Assembly: GCA_024710405.1 (NCBI GenBank)
Contig: JANJUV010000017.1
Coordinates: 124,001-188,000 of the forward strand
Direction of reading: 5' to 3'
From: Bacteroidales bacterium
Lineage (GTDB): Bacteria; Bacteroidota; Bacteroidia; Bacteroidales; F082
DNA length: 64,000 bases
Below the pieces are notes generated by a model. That model was given only the letters and a program-made list of their open reading frames with translations, was not told the origin of the DNA and made no database searches. Below are positions 1 through 8,135 of the stretch, in pieces. A program made the translations under genes and the position numbers. Position 1 is the first letter of the stretch; each line of letters starts with the position of its first letter.

Positions 1-73
1 AAAAACCCTGTCCGGAAGCGGTAAGACCGAAAACCGTCAAAATAGCAAGCAGAAGAACGGTGGATGCTTTCAT
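1..73 (-). CDS. Secreted protein, N-terminus only (cut by window edge)
   Basis: On the minus strand an ATG at 73 opens a frame that runs off the left edge. The 24 visible residues start MKAST, continue with a hydrophobic stretch (VLLLAILTVFGL) and end in TASGQG, which reads as a Sec signal peptide with cleavage near the Ala-Ser-Gly. Nothing of the mature protein is visible, so the function is unknown. It is divergent from the sigma-factor operon that follows. Confidence 0.6.
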   Translation of the reverse strand, partial: MKASTVLLLAILTVFGLTASGQGF

Positions 74-303
74 GATTTTGTTTGTTTGGTTTGCTACAAA
101 AATCACATATTTTATGGATTGTAAAAATAGTCTTTTTTATATTCACAGGCAAATGTTTAGCAGTATTCCAGGGGGAATATTTTCATTACCTGAAAGAAGG
201 CCAAAAACTACTTTGCGGGCGATGATCAATGTCTGAAACAGCCTGAACATATGCACGTAATTACATTTTTGCACCTGCATGTCGGACTATTGCATCAATT
301 TGT

Positions 304-311
304 TACTTTTG
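304..311 (+). promoter_or_regulatory. Bacteroidota -7 box (TACTTTTG) upstream of the ECF sigma operon
   Basis: TACTTTTG matches the TAnnTTTG consensus of the Bacteroidota housekeeping sigma factor. It lies about 118 bases before the sigma gene, so a leader of about 110 bases is expected. No clear -33 TTTG stands at the right distance. Confidence 0.4.
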
Positions 312-428
312 ATCGCTTATTGGGGTCTGATGCAGCTTAATAACCTGCACTTAAACCAAATAAGTTTGGTTGGAATCAGGAATAGATGGATTGCATTAAT
401 TGTCTAAAAACTAAAGCTGAAGGCAGGT

Positions 429-983
429 TTGAAGAATCTTGACGAGTCGGAATTGGTGGGGTTGATCAGGAGTGGCGACGAACGTGCCTTCGCTGAGTTG
501 GTTGCCAGGCACCGCGAGGCTGTTGCCCGAATCATCGGCAGCATGCTGGGCAATGTACCGGAAGCCGACGATATCGGGCAGGAAGTGTTTGTGCGCTTCT
601 GGCGGTCTGTGGAAAACTACAGGCATGAAGCTGAGGTGCGGACCTACCTGACCCGGATTGCGATCAATTTGTCCATCAATGAATTAAACAGGAGGAAGCG
701 TAAGTTGAGTTATTTGATTCCCTTCGCCCTGAACCAGCAGGAAAGCGAGCAGGTGAAACTGGATTCGCACGAGAAGGCGTTCAGCGATGCTGAAGTTGTT
801 TCGGCTGCGCTTCAACGTTTAGACCCTGTGCACCGCAGTGTGATTGTGCTCCGTTTGGTAGAAGGATATTCAACAAAAGAAACAGCTGATATTCTGGGCG
901 TACCGCTCGGAACTGTGCTTTCGCGCCTGGCCAGGGCACAGGAAAAACTGCGTAACATCATCGAAAAACTTTCAAAGTCATGA
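429..983 (+). CDS. ECF-type RNA polymerase sigma factor
   Basis: A 184-residue sigma-70-family protein of ECF length. Region 2 is visible near residues 20-85 (DERAFAELVARHR, then ADDIGQEVFVRFWR), which binds the -10 element and core polymerase. Region 4 is near 125-178 (LDPVHRSVIVLRLVEGYSTKE, then ILGVPLGTVLSRLARA), a helix-turn-helix for the -35 element. Start: the frame is closed by a TAA at 405-407 and the first usable codon is TTG at 429, preceded by a purine-rich AGGCAGG, so a TTG start is inferred; no ATG fits before the conserved part. Its TGA overlaps the next ATG (ATGA), so translation is coupled to the downstream membrane protein, the usual sigma/anti-sigma arrangement. The regulon is unknown. 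Confidence 0.9.
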   Translation: MKNLDESELVGLIRSGDERAFAELVARHREAVARIIGSMLGNVPEADDIGQEVFVRFWRSVENYRHEAEVRTYLTRIAINLSINELNRRKRKLSYLIPFALNQQESEQVKLDSHEKAFSDAEVVSAALQRLDPVHRSVIVLRLVEGYSTKETADILGVPLGTVLSRLARAQEKLRNIIEKLSKS

Positions 984-1384
984 AAAATACAGAGCTAAAA
1001 GAATTGTTGATCAAATCGTTCGATTCGGAATTGTCCGGACACGAACAAGCCATTCTTGATCAGGCCCTGAACGAGCATCCTGAACTCAGGCAAATGAACA
1101 ACGAACTCGCCCAAATGCGTTACACCCTGATGCATCTCCCGCAAGCGATGAAACCTGTTAGTGAAACTGCCGTTTTATCGAGAATCGAAAGATTCAAAAT
1201 CAGCGAAACGGAACAACGCAGGTTTGTCATCAAACTGTATAATTTCAGCATGACTGCCGCTGCCGCCATATTATTGCTGGCATTTATCCTGTTTTGGAAA
1301 GAGCACTCGTTTAACCTCGACAGCCTGTTTGGCTATGCCGGATTGAGCCAGGAAGAAATGAGCAATTTATTTGCCAACTATTAA
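980..1384 (+). CDS. Single-pass membrane protein, probable anti-sigma factor
   Basis: 134 residues. The N-terminal ~85 residues are soluble and helical (MKNTELKELLIKSF..., then HEQAILDQALNEHPELRQM), resembling the cytoplasmic sigma-binding part of anti-sigma factors. One membrane segment follows at about 91-108 (AAAAILLLAFILFW) and then a short ~28-residue outer tail. It starts inside the stop codon of the sigma gene. There is no clear zinc-binding HxxxCxxC motif, so assignment rests on topology and context. It would hold the sigma factor at the inner membrane until a signal arrives. Confidence 0.6.
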   Translation: MKNTELKELLIKSFDSELSGHEQAILDQALNEHPELRQMNNELAQMRYTLMHLPQAMKPVSETAVLSRIERFKISETEQRRFVIKLYNFSMTAAAAILLLAFILFWKEHSFNLDSLFGYAGLSQEEMSNLFANY

Positions 1385-1395
1385 CCTGTTAACCT

Positions 1396-1863
1396 ATGAA
1401 AACCAGAATCATACTCTTAACCTTTGTTTCCCTGGTGGTTGGCTTCGTGATCGGCATGTCGGTCTCGGGCTACCTCAACCGTCAGAAGGTTAATAAATGG
1501 AGGGAGGGAAGCTCCCCGCAGGGAATGTACCAGAAGTGGGTCGACCTGTTGCAGCCCCGCCCCGATCAGGCCGATACGCTTGAAGTACTGCTGAAAGAAT
1601 ACATCCGTAAGAGCTCTGTTTCCATGTCAAAATCATTTATGGAACAAGGTGTTTTGTTTCGTGAGATGGAAAGCCAGATTGACCCTTTGCTTGATTCCGG
1701 GCAAATTCAGCGCAAGGAAGAGTTCAAGCAGAAATTCAGAAAATGGGAAAAGTCATTCAATAAAAAATCGGGTGACTCACTGCGCCCCGACTGGCAAAAG
1801 TCAGACACGGTAACAAAAGCTGAAGAAACTCAGAAACCTGATTCTGTTGTTGTTATTGAATAA
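1396..1863 (+). CDS. Membrane-anchored periplasmic protein, heavy-metal-sensor (CpxP/Spy)-like
   Basis: 155 residues with an N-terminal hydrophobic anchor or signal (about 5-27, containing GMSVSG) followed by a long charged helical region. The layout (a QKWVDLLQPRPDQADTLEVL segment and a later REMESQIDPLL / KEEFKQKFRKWEK segment) resembles the two helical LTxxQ-type units of CpxP/Spy proteins, although the exact LTxxQ repeat is not conserved. It follows the anti-sigma candidate by 11 bases and probably belongs to the same operon, giving a sigma / anti-sigma / periplasmic-sensor trio. The function is inferred from shape and context. Confidence 0.5.
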   Translation: MKTRIILLTFVSLVVGFVIGMSVSGYLNRQKVNKWREGSSPQGMYQKWVDLLQPRPDQADTLEVLLKEYIRKSSVSMSKSFMEQGVLFREMESQIDPLLDSGQIQRKEEFKQKFRKWEKSFNKKSGDSLRPDWQKSDTVTKAEETQKPDSVVVIE

Positions 1864-1892
1864 TGCCAGACAGCTCTAATGTCCAGGCAACC

Positions 1893-2735
1893 TTATTCGG
1901 ACTGCACATGCACTTCTTCAACCTGAAGAATTTCGAAATCTGATCCCCTGTACACCCAGGCCACTACCGAAAGATGCTGGGTCTTCCATCCTGCGTCAAT
2001 AGCAAATTCGTAAGTTTTTGAAAAGGTGTCACCGGAAACTGTTTCATCGGATATTTTTTCGCCATTGATACCGTTGACGGTAGCCCTGAGCACATGGCGA
2101 TGCACATAATTTTCGATAACCGGTGTGGTACCAACTGTTGGGTCGTTATTGTTCTGATTACCGACAATACTGTCTTCCAGCACACATAGCTGCAGAAAAT
2201 ATTCACCTTCCATACTGCGGAGGAATGATCCGTTGGCCGAAATGAAGATTTTGGTGTTGCCGGCCGTGAAATTTGCTTCCAGTTCAAGGGTGGCATCGGC
2301 CTTTTTACTGATGGCATCGGCTATTGCCGTACCCCACTCGCCGGGGCCAAGGTAGTAAATACCTTCTTTGTTGTAGCGATTCACAAGTCCTTTGGGATGT
2401 CCGGCTGTGGATATTTTAAAGGCAGCATCCCAGCTTTCACCGGCTTCGGTGCGCATATCGAGCGGAAACTGGGGGGGGAACGGAACTGCGAAAAAGCCGG
2501 TATGAATTCCCATCACAATGAGATTCTCGCCATACACATCTTTCAGGTCGTGTGCAATTCGCGCTGCGGTTGGACAATTCACGCAACGTTGTCCGGTATA
2601 GTCTTCGAGCAGCACCTTTCGCTCAGCAAGCACTTCGCCTCCCTGTTTGTATGGTGGTTCTATCTTGTCGCATGCAGTAATGGTTAAACCCAACAGGACA
2701 ATAGCCAGAAAACTTAATCTGTTGTTCATGATCAT
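1893..2735 (-). CDS. Omp28-related outer-membrane lipoprotein
   Basis: 280 residues from the ATG at 2735 (or 278 from the ATG at 2729). The frame extends upstream to 2807, but that part overlaps the previous gene and lacks a signal, so it is rejected. The N-terminus carries a lipobox (LTITACDK), giving a lipidated Cys. Just after it comes LLEDYTGQRCVNCP, the characteristic Omp28 motif with a thioredoxin-like CxxC; this is followed by a beta-rich region. The start overlaps the TGA of the barrel-protein gene (TGATG), so the two are translationally coupled in an operon led by a TlpA-like thioredoxin. Omp28 proteins are cell-surface lipoproteins of Bacteroidota whose biochemical role is not settled. 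Confidence 0.8.
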   Translation of the reverse strand: MIMNNRLSFLAIVLLGLTITACDKIEPPYKQGGEVLAERKVLLEDYTGQRCVNCPTAARIAHDLKDVYGENLIVMGIHTGFFAVPFPPQFPLDMRTEAGESWDAAFKISTAGHPKGLVNRYNKEGIYYLGPGEWGTAIADAISKKADATLELEANFTAGNTKIFISANGSFLRSMEGEYFLQLCVLEDSIVGNQNNNDPTVGTTPVIENYVHRHVLRATVNGINGEKISDETVSGDTFSKTYEFAIDAGWKTQHLSVVAWVYRGSDFEILQVEEVHVQSE

Positions 2736-4402
2736 CAGAAATTTGTTGTTAACGATAAGGTTAGTCCGCTGGCAGCAGGAACCTGCCTGCAAACACCGCC
2801 CACGCAAATCACCCCTTCAGGCTGACGACCATAAGTAAGTGCTACGCGTGTGGCTTGCTTTGTGTATCCGAAGGAAGCCATGTAATAATGATGACGCTGA
2901 TCAGCATCAGGATTTCCATAGTTGTACTGATCGGCCAGCGTAAAGAACCAGGTAGGGGCAATGGCATATTCGAGCAGCAATCCTGCCCAGTCCCCTTTGT
3001 CTTCCTTAGTCCACATGCCCTGAGCCTCCATGCGCAGCGAGTTGACAGCGTTCACGCGCCAGGTAACATCTGCTACGACTATATGCGCCTGCACCGGTTT
3101 CTTTCCGGCTTTTCCCTGTAGGGTTTCGATGTCGAAGTACTGATTCATATATTGGAATACAGCCTTCCATGAAGCGTTGAACTTTTTGTCAACCTCTATA
3201 TTCAGATCGCGGAATAAGATCTTGTCTGAGACATCAAAAAAACCTGATGAATAACCTAATGTCCCCGGCATTCCCACAGGTGTGGTGTCGTTCAGTGCGG
3301 TTCGTTTGATATCGTTCACCTGGCTGAAATTCACTGCCAGTCCGGTGCCATACTTTCCGCCCAGTAAGCTTCCTTTGGGTATTTTATAGTTTACCTGAAA
3401 CTGCATCCCCATCTCGCCGTTGGGTTGAGTGGCATAGGGATAGCGGGCAGCCAGGCTGTAGCTGTGTGTGCGGTTAATCGGCGGGATAAAGCCAATGTCA
3501 AGCACATTTCCGCTGATTCCGCGATCCGATTTAAAACTCATGTTGTCCACACGCTTGAGCTGTAAAACAACACCCAATCCTTTCTGAGAATAGGAGAGCG
3601 AAGAAAGCATGGCATGGCCGTTTTTGTAGATGTAGTTGTTCATCACCGAGGGGTCGTTGATCTTTTGGGCATATTCGGTCATAAAATTAAACCGGTTCCA
3701 ACCAAGATTAAGCCTTCCGGCAAAAGCACCGACATTTTCCGGCAGATTGTAAATGGGGTCATTATCGGCCTGGTATTTACTCACAGCACTGGCTCCGACT
3801 ATTACTCTGAAATCAGAAGACTGCAACGATCCGATTGCTTCGTTAAGGTCAACTTCTGCATCGGCACCACGTACCAGCCCGCGTTTGTTGCGTTCGTATT
3901 TCTCCCAATAGTAGCGCTGATTTCCGTAAACACCTTTTATGCTTACGCCTCTGAATGGTTTGTACACCACCTTTATCCCACTGATTGCATTGTCATAACC
4001 AAGTGTCCACTCCTCATACGACCGCAAAACCAAACCATTGCCAAACTGCTCGTAAAAACTGCCGGCTGTTACTTCGATGAGTTCGCTGTTGTAGGAAACA
4101 AAAAAGAAGGGAAAGCCGTTGCCTTCCTGGGCGGGGTCGAAACCGAGTATTGGGGTCATATAAGCTTCATAACGCAGGCCTGCGGTGAAATTTCCCAGGG
4201 TGTAGGTGATTTTTCCGAAGCCGTTGAGTCCGAGTTTTCGGCCTCCGATCACCGAATCATTGATCCCAAGTGCATCATCAGGCATATAGTATTGCCCGTC
4301 AACCTGAAAACTGCCGTTCACCCGCGACCCGTCGGTTATTCCCTGAGCCTTGAGGTTTGTGTATGTACATAACAGAACACAAAACAGGATGATGTGTTTC
4401 AT
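2735..4402 (-). CDS. Outer-membrane beta-barrel-like protein (possibly DUF6029)
   Basis: 555 residues with a signal peptide (MKHIILFCVLLCTYTNLKAQ, cleavage after KAQ). The mature protein is rich in alternating aromatic and polar residues and Gly-turns (for example TAGSFYEQFGNGLVLRSYEE) and ends in Phe (LSLTTNF), as outer-membrane barrels do. The GSFYEQFGxGL stretch recalls the Bacteroidota family DUF6029, an assignment made from memory. It lies between a TlpA-like thioredoxin gene (49 bases upstream) and an Omp28 lipoprotein (overlapping), so a surface complex of barrel plus lipoprotein is a reasonable inference. The substrate is unknown. Confidence 0.65.
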   Translation of the reverse strand: MKHIILFCVLLCTYTNLKAQGITDGSRVNGSFQVDGQYYMPDDALGINDSVIGGRKLGLNGFGKITYTLGNFTAGLRYEAYMTPILGFDPAQEGNGFPFFFVSYNSELIEVTAGSFYEQFGNGLVLRSYEEWTLGYDNAISGIKVVYKPFRGVSIKGVYGNQRYYWEKYERNKRGLVRGADAEVDLNEAIGSLQSSDFRVIVGASAVSKYQADNDPIYNLPENVGAFAGRLNLGWNRFNFMTEYAQKINDPSVMNNYIYKNGHAMLSSLSYSQKGLGVVLQLKRVDNMSFKSDRGISGNVLDIGFIPPINRTHSYSLAARYPYATQPNGEMGMQFQVNYKIPKGSLLGGKYGTGLAVNFSQVNDIKRTALNDTTPVGMPGTLGYSSGFFDVSDKILFRDLNIEVDKKFNASWKAVFQYMNQYFDIETLQGKAGKKPVQAHIVVADVTWRVNAVNSLRMEAQGMWTKEDKGDWAGLLLEYAIAPTWFFTLADQYNYGNPDADQRHHYYMASFGYTKQATRVALTYGRQPEGVICVGGVCRQVPAASGLTLSLTTNF

Positions 4403-4451
4403 ATAACTGGTTTTGGTATTATTGGTATTTGGTGTGATCTGTCCGGTCCGT

Positions 4452-4949
4452 TTATTTCTTTCCGGCCAGTTTTTTCACTTTCTCATATAATTCCAACTCA
4501 GCACCTTCAAAATAGGAGGTGTGCTGGGCAACAATTTTTCCGTTTCCGTCGATCAGGAATGTATGCGGTATCATATTCACATTCATGGCCCTTTTCAGGT
4601 CGCTGTTGGCATCAATGAGCACTTCAAAATCCCATCCCTTGCCGTTTACAAAAGGCATCACACGGCTGGTGGAACGAGAGTCATCGATGGAAACCGCATA
4701 TATTTTCACACCTGTTTCTTCCTGCCATTCGTCATATAGCTCATTGAAAGCATCCAGTTCTTTCTGGCAGGGTTTGCACCACAGTGCCCAGAAGCTCAGG
4801 ATCACAGGTTTTCCGTCGTTGCTGATCTCAGTCGTACTGAAGTTCTTTCCGTCGAGTGTTTTGATGGTCACAGTGGGTATCTCTGACTGCTGGGCTTGTA
4901 ATAGCTGCACGAAAACCACCAGCGAAAGTAAGATGAGGTATTTTTTCAT
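4452..4949 (-). CDS. TlpA-like periplasmic thioredoxin
   Basis: 165 residues: a signal peptide (about 1-19, LLQAQ), then a thioredoxin fold with the active site W57-C58-K59-P60-C61 and the cis-Pro at P128 (MIPHTFLID). The ALWCKPC context and VSIDDSR segment are typical of the TlpA/ResA group, which reduce or isomerise disulphides in exported proteins. It is the first gene of the operon with the barrel and Omp28 proteins; Omp28 carries a CVNC motif and might be a partner (inference). It lies 69 bases downstream of manA. Confidence 0.85.
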   Translation of the reverse strand: MKKYLILLSLVVFVQLLQAQQSEIPTVTIKTLDGKNFSTTEISNDGKPVILSFWALWCKPCQKELDAFNELYDEWQEETGVKIYAVSIDDSRSTSRVMPFVNGKGWDFEVLIDANSDLKRAMNVNMIPHTFLIDGNGKIVAQHTSYFEGAELELYEKVKKLAGKK

Positions 4950-5018
4950 TTCAAATGGATTTTATTTCTGGTTATTAAGTTTGACAACATCTATGTGTTT
5001 AGGGTTGCATCCCTTGGT

Positions 5019-6002
5019 CTATTCCCTGATAAATACTTCGAGGATAACTGCATGTCCTGCCGGATGAATCTCAACTTCGCCCAATGCAGCGGGCAACAGA
5101 ATGGCTTCTGCCCCGGCTGCTTCAACGGTTTCGTCTTCCCAGCGCACCTTAAAACTCCCCTCGGCTGCAAACAGAATCACAAATGAATCAAGATTGCTGT
5201 AGTCCTTTTTTATGCCCTGCTGTAACTGTATTCTGTTTAGAGTGAAAAAGGGCGTGTCGATAAGACTTCCGGATGGGTTTTTAGTGGCATTATACGGGGT
5301 TTTATAGGTTTCGGGCCTGACAAAGTCGATGGCGTCAAGAGCATCTTCGGTGTGCAACTCTCTCAACTTTCCCTGCTGATCCCGCCTGTCCCAGTCAAAA
5401 ATCCTGTAGGTTGTATCAGAAGTTTGCTGGATTTCGGCAATCAGACAGCCCGGCCCGAGGGCATGCACCCTTCCGGCAGGCATAAAAAACAGATCGCCGG
5501 CCTGAACCTGTTCCACATTAAGGATTTCCCTCAGGCGACCTGATGCGCAGGCTTCTTCATATTTAGACCGGTTCATTTCCATATTAAACCCGGCAATCAG
5601 GCTGGCGTTGTCATCAGCCTGAAGCACATACCAGCATTCTGTTTTGCCGTTTCCCAGTCCACGTGCTGCCGCAAGCGTATCGTCGGGATGCACCTGAACC
5701 GATAGCCAGTCGTTGGAATCCAGAATCTTGAACAAAATGGGAAACTGATCGCCAAAACGCTCATAAACAGCATCGCCAACAAGGTCGCCCATAAACACCT
5801 CTACCAGTTCGTTGAGTTCGTTTCCGGCAAGATAGCCATTACTGATCATGGTTGGTTCTCCGGAAACGCCCGAAATAAGCCAGGCTTCACCGCAATTGGG
5901 CAGGGAACCGTAATCGTATCCCAGCAAATCCCTGATTTTGTTTCCTCCCCAGATTTTTTCCTTAAAAAGGGGCGAGAACTTCATTGGATAAAGTGTGTTC
6001 AT
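5019..6002 (-). CDS. manA: Mannose-6-phosphate isomerase, class I
   Basis: 327 residues, the length of the short type-I phosphomannose isomerases. It interconverts fructose-6-phosphate and mannose-6-phosphate in the cytosol. The zinc site is readable: Q103-x-H105 (SVQVHPDD), E122 (GKTECWYVL) and H180 (GRVHALGPG). The N-terminal KEKIWGG and CGEAWLIS segments are also family hallmarks. A second in-frame ATG at residue 7 (MKFSPLF) is an alternative start. No sugar-nucleotide genes are adjacent, so use for mannose catabolism or glycan synthesis cannot be decided. Confidence 0.92.
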   Translation of the reverse strand: MNTLYPMKFSPLFKEKIWGGNKIRDLLGYDYGSLPNCGEAWLISGVSGEPTMISNGYLAGNELNELVEVFMGDLVGDAVYERFGDQFPILFKILDSNDWLSVQVHPDDTLAAARGLGNGKTECWYVLQADDNASLIAGFNMEMNRSKYEEACASGRLREILNVEQVQAGDLFFMPAGRVHALGPGCLIAEIQQTSDTTYRIFDWDRRDQQGKLRELHTEDALDAIDFVRPETYKTPYNATKNPSGSLIDTPFFTLNRIQLQQGIKKDYSNLDSFVILFAAEGSFKVRWEDETVEAAGAEAILLPAALGEVEIHPAGHAVILEVFIRE

Positions 6003-6177
6003 GGCCGGTTATATTTCGGCGCAAAGATAGCGAAAGCTTCAAACCCACACTGCCTTCGCAAGATCATGATAAGTTGTACTGATGGAAGCCATATTGTCCA
6101 TCACCAGCTTATATTGCATCCTGTTTCTGCACAACTGATGAACTCCCAAGCCTGCCCGGAGAAAAAATATACGAATG

Positions 6178-6211
6178 TTTGTCGAAATCAGGATATATCG
6201 CTATAATTTTG
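6178..6211 (+). promoter_or_regulatory. Promoter with -33 TTTG and -7 TAATTTTG
   Basis: TTTG at 6178-6181 and TAATTTTG at 6204-6211, separated by 22 bases, fit the Bacteroidota -33/-7 pattern. The box sits inside the extended open frame of the following gene, which decides for the ATG at 6238. Confidence 0.6.
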
Positions 6212-6237
6212 CACCATTAAACCAAAAAACCACCACC

Positions 6238-7107
6238 ATGAAAAAAATGCTTTCAGTGTTCATTATGTTTGCAGTAGTGCTCGGTCTGGCTTCCTGTAAC
6301 AAAAAATACAAAAAAGAGGTTGAAAGGCTCAATATGGAGCGTGACAGCCTGATTATGTCAGCCATAGAGCAGGACACATTTACAATGAGTTATGTTAAGG
6401 CTTTCAACAGCATCCAGTCCAACCTTGATTCGATCAGAATGAAGGAAAAACTGATTTCGGAAATCACCAGTGGCCGCATTGAGAATCCCAATCAGCTGGA
6501 GGAGGACATCAACCGCGATATCGAAGCCATATATGAGCTTCTGGTAAAAAACCGCGAAATTGTCGATAACCTGCGCAGCCAACTCAGAGGCAACCGCAGC
6601 CGCAGTGAGGAACTTGAGAAAATGATTGAAAACCTGACACGTCAGATCGAGGCCAAAGATGCCGAGATCGGACTGCTTCGTGAAGAATTGGAACGCAAAA
6701 ATCTGGCAATTGCCGACCTTGAGAAAAACCTGGCAGAATCCGCTGCCCGCAACAGGGCTCGTCAGGCAACCATCGATGCGCAAACCAAAGCCCTAAATCA
6801 GGTTTGGTATATCGTGGGCACCAAAAAGAACCTGCAGGACATGAATATCGTAACCAAAGAAGGCGGATTTGTAGGTTTGGGAAAAAGCCGGAAAGTTTCA
6901 GAGAATTTCGATAAGTCGCTCTTCACCGAAGCCGACCTCCGTGAAATAAGAACCATCAGCCTGCTGGCCAAAAAAGCCAAGATACTGACCATTCATCCGG
7001 CCGGCAGCTACGAAATTGCCGGATACAAAGCGGCCGACAGCCTTGTGATCAAACATCCCGACGACTTCTGGAGTGCATCAAAATACCTCGTCATCATGCT
7101 TGACTGA
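6238..7107 (+). CDS. Coiled-coil lipoprotein
   Basis: 289 residues from the ATG at 6238. The lipobox GLASC places the lipid on C20. Residues about 25-190 form an almost continuous coiled coil (KEVERLNMERDSL, RSEELEKMIENLTRQIE, LREELERKNLAIADLEKNL). The C-terminal ~100 residues (VWYIVGTKKNLQDMNIV onward) form a compact domain ending in a YLVIMLD strand. This coiled-coil plus WYIVGT architecture is a recurrent Bacteroidota lipoprotein type of unknown function; a periplasmic structural or stress role is a guess. It is monocistronic between a promoter and a terminator. Confidence 0.75.
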   Translation: MKKMLSVFIMFAVVLGLASCNKKYKKEVERLNMERDSLIMSAIEQDTFTMSYVKAFNSIQSNLDSIRMKEKLISEITSGRIENPNQLEEDINRDIEAIYELLVKNREIVDNLRSQLRGNRSRSEELEKMIENLTRQIEAKDAEIGLLREELERKNLAIADLEKNLAESAARNRARQATIDAQTKALNQVWYIVGTKKNLQDMNIVTKEGGFVGLGKSRKVSENFDKSLFTEADLREIRTISLLAKKAKILTIHPAGSYEIAGYKAADSLVIKHPDDFWSASKYLVIMLD

Positions 7108-7135
7108 TCAGGAAAAAACACGGACGAACATAATC

Positions 7136-7173
7136 AATAAGCCGTAGCAGTGAATCATCTGCTGCGGCTTATT
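7136..7173 (+). terminator. Terminator hairpin between convergent genes
   Basis: AATAAGCCGTAGCAG (7136-7150) pairs with CTGCGGCTTATT (7162-7173), leaving one unpaired base in the left arm and an 11-base loop, followed by ATTTC. It ends the lipoprotein transcript and may also serve the opposing gene. Confidence 0.65.
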
Positions 7174-7193
7174 ATTTCACCCGTGCAGAAATA

Positions 7194-7934
7194 TCAGTCT
7201 TTCAGCCAGAACCGCCAGACACAGTAATAATCTTCCGGATGCTTATCTGGCGGACAACAGAGGCACTCAGTGGTAATGCGGGGATCGATGGTGCGCGCAA
7301 AGGAAGTGTACTCAATAAGCCCTCCCGATTTACAGGGATAGTCATCCATTCCCTTGCGTTTACGGGCCGACTGCACCCGGCAATCGTTCATCACAAAATC
7401 AAATGATTCAGCGGTTTCGTTGGTTATCGACTGCTTGTTGATAAAAGCATACAGCCTGAATTGCAGGGCTTTCTTCAACCCATCGAGTCCGGGTTGTGGT
7501 CCCAGCTGCAAAATATGCCTCACCGCAGACGCCTCAAAAGGCGAAAAGTTGGCCCACGACGAATCGTTGCAGCGTTTGGCTTCCGTCATGCCCATCTGCT
7601 GCTCAATGGCCTGAAACCAAACCCCGTCATTGGCAAGCCAGTTGACCGACAAAGCTTCGATGAGCTGGTCTGATTGCTCCGCCTTCATGCCCGTCAGCCC
7701 TTCGGGTAATCCTGCAGCATCAGTCTCGCCACCGAAAAAACGAACAAGTCGCTTCATCTGAATGCCATAACTCTGCCTGTACACTTTCCCGAGAAGTTCA
7801 AAAGCAACTTCACGGCCATACTGGTGAATGGCTTCGGCAAACCAGAATCCGTGGTGGACAGTGGTGCGGTGAAAAAGATCAAGTATGAATGCAGCCTTCT
7901 CCTGCGGGCTGAATTCATGAAGGTTTTGTTTCAT
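7194..7934 (-). CDS. Conserved cytosolic protein, Cys-rich C-terminus (possibly DUF6125)
   Basis: 246 residues from the ATG at 7934; the frame runs further to 7991 but that extension carries no conserved sequence. It has no signal peptide. The N-terminal half is helical (EKAAFILDLFHRTTVHHGFW). The C-terminal third holds clustered cysteines and aromatics (MNDCRVQSARKRKGM, YPCKSGG, CLCCPPDKHPEDYYCVWRF), suggesting a metal or thiol site. This pattern recalls the DUF6125 / aminothiazoline-carboxylate-hydrolase-like proteins, but that is recognition from memory. The reaction is unknown. It is convergent with the lipoprotein gene. Confidence 0.55.
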   Translation of the reverse strand: MKQNLHEFSPQEKAAFILDLFHRTTVHHGFWFAEAIHQYGREVAFELLGKVYRQSYGIQMKRLVRFFGGETDAAGLPEGLTGMKAEQSDQLIEALSVNWLANDGVWFQAIEQQMGMTEAKRCNDSSWANFSPFEASAVRHILQLGPQPGLDGLKKALQFRLYAFINKQSITNETAESFDFVMNDCRVQSARKRKGMDDYPCKSGGLIEYTSFARTIDPRITTECLCCPPDKHPEDYYCVWRFWLKD

Positions 7935-8113
7935 TGGGTTTGGTATTAAGTTAGCAGGCTTAAACAAGTCAATAAAAGCAACCAATATCATAGTGTGGAT
8001 GGCCCCCGTTTGCGGACAAATGCATTAATGACATTGCGGACAAAGTTAACCCTAATAGTTTATGAAGTACCATGATACATCCGTAAAAGTTTAACCCCAT
8101 CCGGCATTTTTCT

Positions 8114-8121
8114 TAGTTTTG
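8114..8121 (+). promoter_or_regulatory. Bacteroidota -7 box (TAGTTTTG)
   Basis: TAGTTTTG lies 14 bases before the ATG of the S9 peptidase, so the transcript leader would be under about 10 bases. No convincing -33 box. Confidence 0.45.
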
Positions 8122-8135
8122 TTCTCCTAAAAAAA

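Noticed and set aside
2735-2807. Upstream N-terminal extension of the Omp28 lipoprotein
   Set aside because: It overlaps the coding end of the barrel gene and lacks a signal; the ATG at 2735 gives a proper lipobox distance.
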